From contig JAISJS010000251.1 of assembly GCA_031261385.1 (NCBI GenBank), positions 1-7,324 on the forward strand: a stretch of DNA of 7,324 bases. Reading direction: 5' to 3'. A program made the translations under genes and the position numbers. Source of the stretch: Treponema sp. (GTDB taxonomy: Bacteria; Spirochaetota; Spirochaetia; Treponematales; Breznakiellaceae). The notes beneath the pieces were generated by a model. That model was not told the DNA's origin, searched no databases, and saw only the letters and a program-made list of their open reading frames with translations. Shown one piece after another: positions 5,283 to 7,324 of this stretch. The stretch's first letter is position 1; every line of letters starts with the position of its first letter.

Positions 5283-5965
5283 GTTTTATTTCCGCCTGCC
5301 GGTTTGCGGATTCGGTATCCTATCCCCCGTACCGTTTCTATCATCCCGGAAGGCGCCCCGCCGTTTTCAATCTTTTGACGCAGTGTCCGTATGTGCACGT
5401 CTACCGTACGGGTCTCCGCCCCGTGTTCATATCCCCAAATTTTTTCAAGCAGATGATCTCTGGATAAAACAAAACCCGCATTCTGCATTAATACATGCAA
5501 TAATTCAAATTCTTTTACGGTAATTTCCACCGGATTATTATTGACCAATACACTGTGGGAATTTAAAGACATTGTTACATTACCAAGGGAAAAAGTTTCA
5601 TCTTTTTCCGCCGTCTTGGTCCGGCGAAGCACTGTTTTTATCCGGGCAACAAGTTCCATCATTCCAAAAGGTTTGGTAATATAATCATCGGCGCCGGCGT
5701 CAAGCCCCATAACCTTGTCATATTCCGTTCCTTTTGCGGTAAGCAGGATAACCGGAATATTTTTGATTTTTTTTAATATGCTGAGGCCGTCCTCGCCCGG
5801 CAGCATTATATCAAGCAATACAAGTTCCGGCTTTTCGTCTGTTTTTTCCAGGGCGGTAAAGAAATCTTTTCCATCCGCAAAACCCCGGGCGGCAAAACCG
5901 GTATTAACAAGGGTATAAACCAGCAATTCACGGATATTTTCATCATCTTCGACGCAATATATCAA
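5279..5965 (-). CDS. phoB: PhoB-type phosphate response regulator (OmpR family)
   Basis: A 228-residue DNA-binding response regulator. The receiver domain (1-115) has acidic residues D7 and D8, phospho-acceptor D52 in LLDIMLPGEDG, T76, Y95 and K98 in YITKPF. The C-terminal winged helix (about 130-222) has the OmpR/PhoB signature: VKEFELLHVL, the recognition helix TRTVDVHIRTLRQKI, and the wing VRGIGYRI. Phosphorylated PhoB normally activates pst and other phosphate-starvation genes. The start is a TTG (5965-5963) that overlaps the phoU stop as TTGA; no ATG exists upstream in frame before the conserved strand, and a purine-rich AGGGAG lies about 11 nt ahead. The 3' end overlaps phoR by 4 nt (ATGA). 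Position between phoU and phoR supports PhoB over other OmpR-family members. Confidence 0.92.
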   Translation of the reverse strand: MIYCVEDDENIRELLVYTLVNTGFAARGFADGKDFFTALEKTDEKPELVLLDIMLPGEDGLSILKKIKNIPVILLTAKGTEYDKVMGLDAGADDYITKPFGMMELVARIKTVLRRTKTAEKDETFSLGNVTMSLNSHSVLVNNNPVEITVKEFELLHVLMQNAGFVLSRDHLLEKIWGYEHGAETRTVDVHIRTLRQKIENGGAPSGMIETVRGIGYRIRKPAGGNKT

Positions 5966-6618
5966 TGTACCGTTTCTCCCTTATGAAGACCCGTAATTGA
6001 AAACACGACCCATTCGGCGATATTTACCGCATGATCCCCGATGCGCTCAAGATATTTTGCAATCATAAGCTCGTCTATCGCGGATTCCCCGTTTACCGCA
6101 TCTTTTGAAATAAGGGCAATAATATCTTTTTTTACCTGGGTAAACAGATTATCAACGACATCATCATAACCAATGACATATTCGGCAAGGTTTATATCAT
6201 GTTTTACAAAGGCGTCTATGCTTTCCGTCACCATTTTTGCCGCCGCATTTGACATATTTGAAATATGCTCGTTGATACTCCCCCCCGGAGGGATATCAAT
6301 AAAATCAATAAGTTCCGCAATATCCGCCGCCTGATCGCCGATTCTTTCCATGTCGGTAATCATTTTTAATGCCGCCGAGATAAGGCGCAGATCCTTTGCA
6401 ACCGGCTGCTGCTGGAGAATCAGCCTGAGACAGAGTCCTTCAATATCCCGCTCTTTTCTGTCGATTTCTTTTTCAAGAGCCAAAGCTTCCTTTGCATAAT
6501 CGGCATTATTATCAAGGAGGCCGCTTACCGCGTGTTCAATGGCATTCTCACAAAGCGCGCCCATTGAAACAAGGTCGTTATTCAATGTGTCAAGCATACT
6601 GTCAAATTTATTTCTCAT
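5962..6618 (-). CDS. phoU: PhoU, phosphate signalling regulator
   Basis: A 218-residue all-helical cytoplasmic protein of normal PhoU length with two related three-helix repeats. Each repeat ends in the metal-binding E/D-xxx-D type motif: ITDMERIGDQAADIAE (87-102, with E91, D95, D99) and KYLERIGDHAVNIAEW (188-203, with E191, D195). PhoU couples the state of the Pst transporter to PhoR and restrains Pho activation when phosphate is plentiful. The ATG (6618-6616) overlaps the pstB stop by one base (TAATG), with GGGAG a few bases upstream inside pstB. The 3' end overlaps the phoB start by 4 nt. Both overlaps indicate one translationally coupled operon. Nothing unusual is seen in the protein itself. 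Confidence 0.95.
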   Translation of the reverse strand: MRNKFDSMLDTLNNDLVSMGALCENAIEHAVSGLLDNNADYAKEALALEKEIDRKERDIEGLCLRLILQQQPVAKDLRLISAALKMITDMERIGDQAADIAELIDFIDIPPGGSINEHISNMSNAAAKMVTESIDAFVKHDINLAEYVIGYDDVVDNLFTQVKKDIIALISKDAVNGESAIDELMIAKYLERIGDHAVNIAEWVVFSITGLHKGETVH

Positions 6619-7324
6619 TAACCAAATCTCCCGGTGATATAATCCTCCGTTCGTTTGTCCTGCGGACTTGAAAATATGTTTTCCGTATAATTATATTCCA
6701 CGATTTCACCCAAAAGAAAAAATGCCGTCCGGTCTGATACACGCGCCGCCTGCTGCATATTATGCGTTACCATAATTATAGCATAGGAACTCTTCATTTC
6801 CAATACAAGATCCTCAATTTTGGATGTTGAAATGGGATCGAGGGCGCTGGTCGGTTCATCCATAAGAAGCACTTCAGGCTCCACGGCCAGGGCGCGGGCG
6901 ATACAAAGCCGCTGCTGCTGTCCCCCTGAAAGGCTGAGGGCGCTTTTTTTAAGCCGGTCTTTTACCTCGTTCCAAATCGCCGCTTTTTGCAGTGATTTTT
7001 CCACTATATCATCCAAAAGAGCGCGGGAGGCCATACCATGAGTCCGCGGCCCATAGGCCACATTGTCGTAAACACTCATTGGAAAGGGGTTTGGCTTCTG
7101 AAACACCATGCCGACACGCCTGCGGAGTTCATTTATTTCAATTTCCCCGCCGTAAATATCAGAGCCGTCAAGAAGTACCTTCCCTTCAATTTTACATTCG
7201 GGAATAAGATCATTCATACGATTCAGGGTTTTAAGCAGAGTCGATTTTCCGCACCCTGATGGGCCGATAAAGGCGGTAATCTCTTTTTCGTTTATGGCAA
7301 GATTCATTTTTTTTAACGCCTGAA
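6618..7324 (-). CDS. pstB: PstB, phosphate ABC transporter ATP-binding protein, 5'-partial
   Basis: The ATPase of the high-affinity PstSCAB phosphate importer, acting at the inner face of the cytoplasmic membrane. The frame is open through the right edge: codons before the Met at 7307 read QALKK, matching the conserved FQALK stretch of PstB, so that Met is internal and roughly 20 N-terminal residues are off the window. Numbering from it: Walker A GPSGCGKST (15-23), then NRMNDLIP typical of PstB, Q-loop Q70 in FQKPNPFPMS, signature LSGGQQQR (126-133), Walker B VLLMDEP (146-152, D150 and catalytic E151), D-loop SALD and H-loop H182 in VTHN. All catalytic elements are present. The C-terminus ITGRFG is the standard PstB ending. 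The stop overlaps the phoU ATG. pstS, pstC, pstA and the operon promoter, with any Pho box, should lie beyond the edge. Confidence 0.96.
   Translation of the reverse strand, partial: QALKKMNLAINEKEITAFIGPSGCGKSTLLKTLNRMNDLIPECKIEGKVLLDGSDIYGGEIEINELRRRVGMVFQKPNPFPMSVYDNVAYGPRTHGMASRALLDDIVEKSLQKAAIWNEVKDRLKKSALSLSGGQQQRLCIARALAVEPEVLLMDEPTSALDPISTSKIEDLVLEMKSSYAIIMVTHNMQQAARVSDRTAFFLLGEIVEYNYTENIFSSPQDKRTEDYITGRFG

Noticed and set aside
5065..5523. 152-codon plus-strand ORF opposite the phoB/phoR junction
   Set aside because: It spans the antisense of two well-supported genes and shows no domain; a shadow frame.
7291..7307. Met at 7307 as the start of PstB
   Set aside because: The frame is open upstream and encodes QALKK, conserved in PstB before this point, and the Met has no ribosome-binding site; the gene simply runs off the window.

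Overview
The window looks like chromosomal DNA from a spirochaete, most likely the Treponema group and perhaps the termite-gut relatives. This rests on recalled protein families, not a database search: a TIGR01784-type PD-(D/E)XK 'transposase' (a family first defined in Treponema denticola), a remnant of a small protein family I associate with Treponema, a lipocalin-like beta-rich secreted protein, a Zn-ribbon glycyl-tRNA synthetase, and a compact pst/pho operon with A/T-rich homopolymer tracts.

Layout. Positions 1-860 (+) hold the 3' part of a beta-rich, probably exported protein whose start lies off the left edge. Positions 861-1271 are accessory and non-coding: a GGTACC inverted repeat, three 21-bp units centred on the palindrome TCCATGGA, a decayed gene fragment, and a C9 tract in front of possible promoter elements. 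Positions 1272-2168 (+) carry an Rpn/PD-(D/E)XK nuclease gene split into two same-frame ORFs by a 15-bp palindromic segment whose TAA lies in the hairpin loop. Positions 2215-3603 (+) are glyS. Its stop codon directly abuts the stop codon of the convergent operon that fills the rest of the window.

The minus-strand operon runs pstB (7324, truncated by the edge), phoU, phoB, phoR, with overlapping start and stop codons throughout. PstB is the ATPase of the high-affinity phosphate importer, PhoU links transporter state to the kinase, and PhoR/PhoB are the phosphate-responsive two-component system. As given, phoR is broken by one missing base in a T7 run at the end of its second membrane helix. 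That run is also a perfectly phased -1 slippery heptamer (U UUU UUU), so sequence error, mutation, phase variation and programmed frameshifting all remain possible.

The most unusual points are the split Rpn gene with a hairpin between a strong Shine-Dalgarno and the second start, the phoR frameshift site, and the 21-bp palindrome array. I see no complete new defence or mobile system, and no rRNA, tRNA or CRISPR array.
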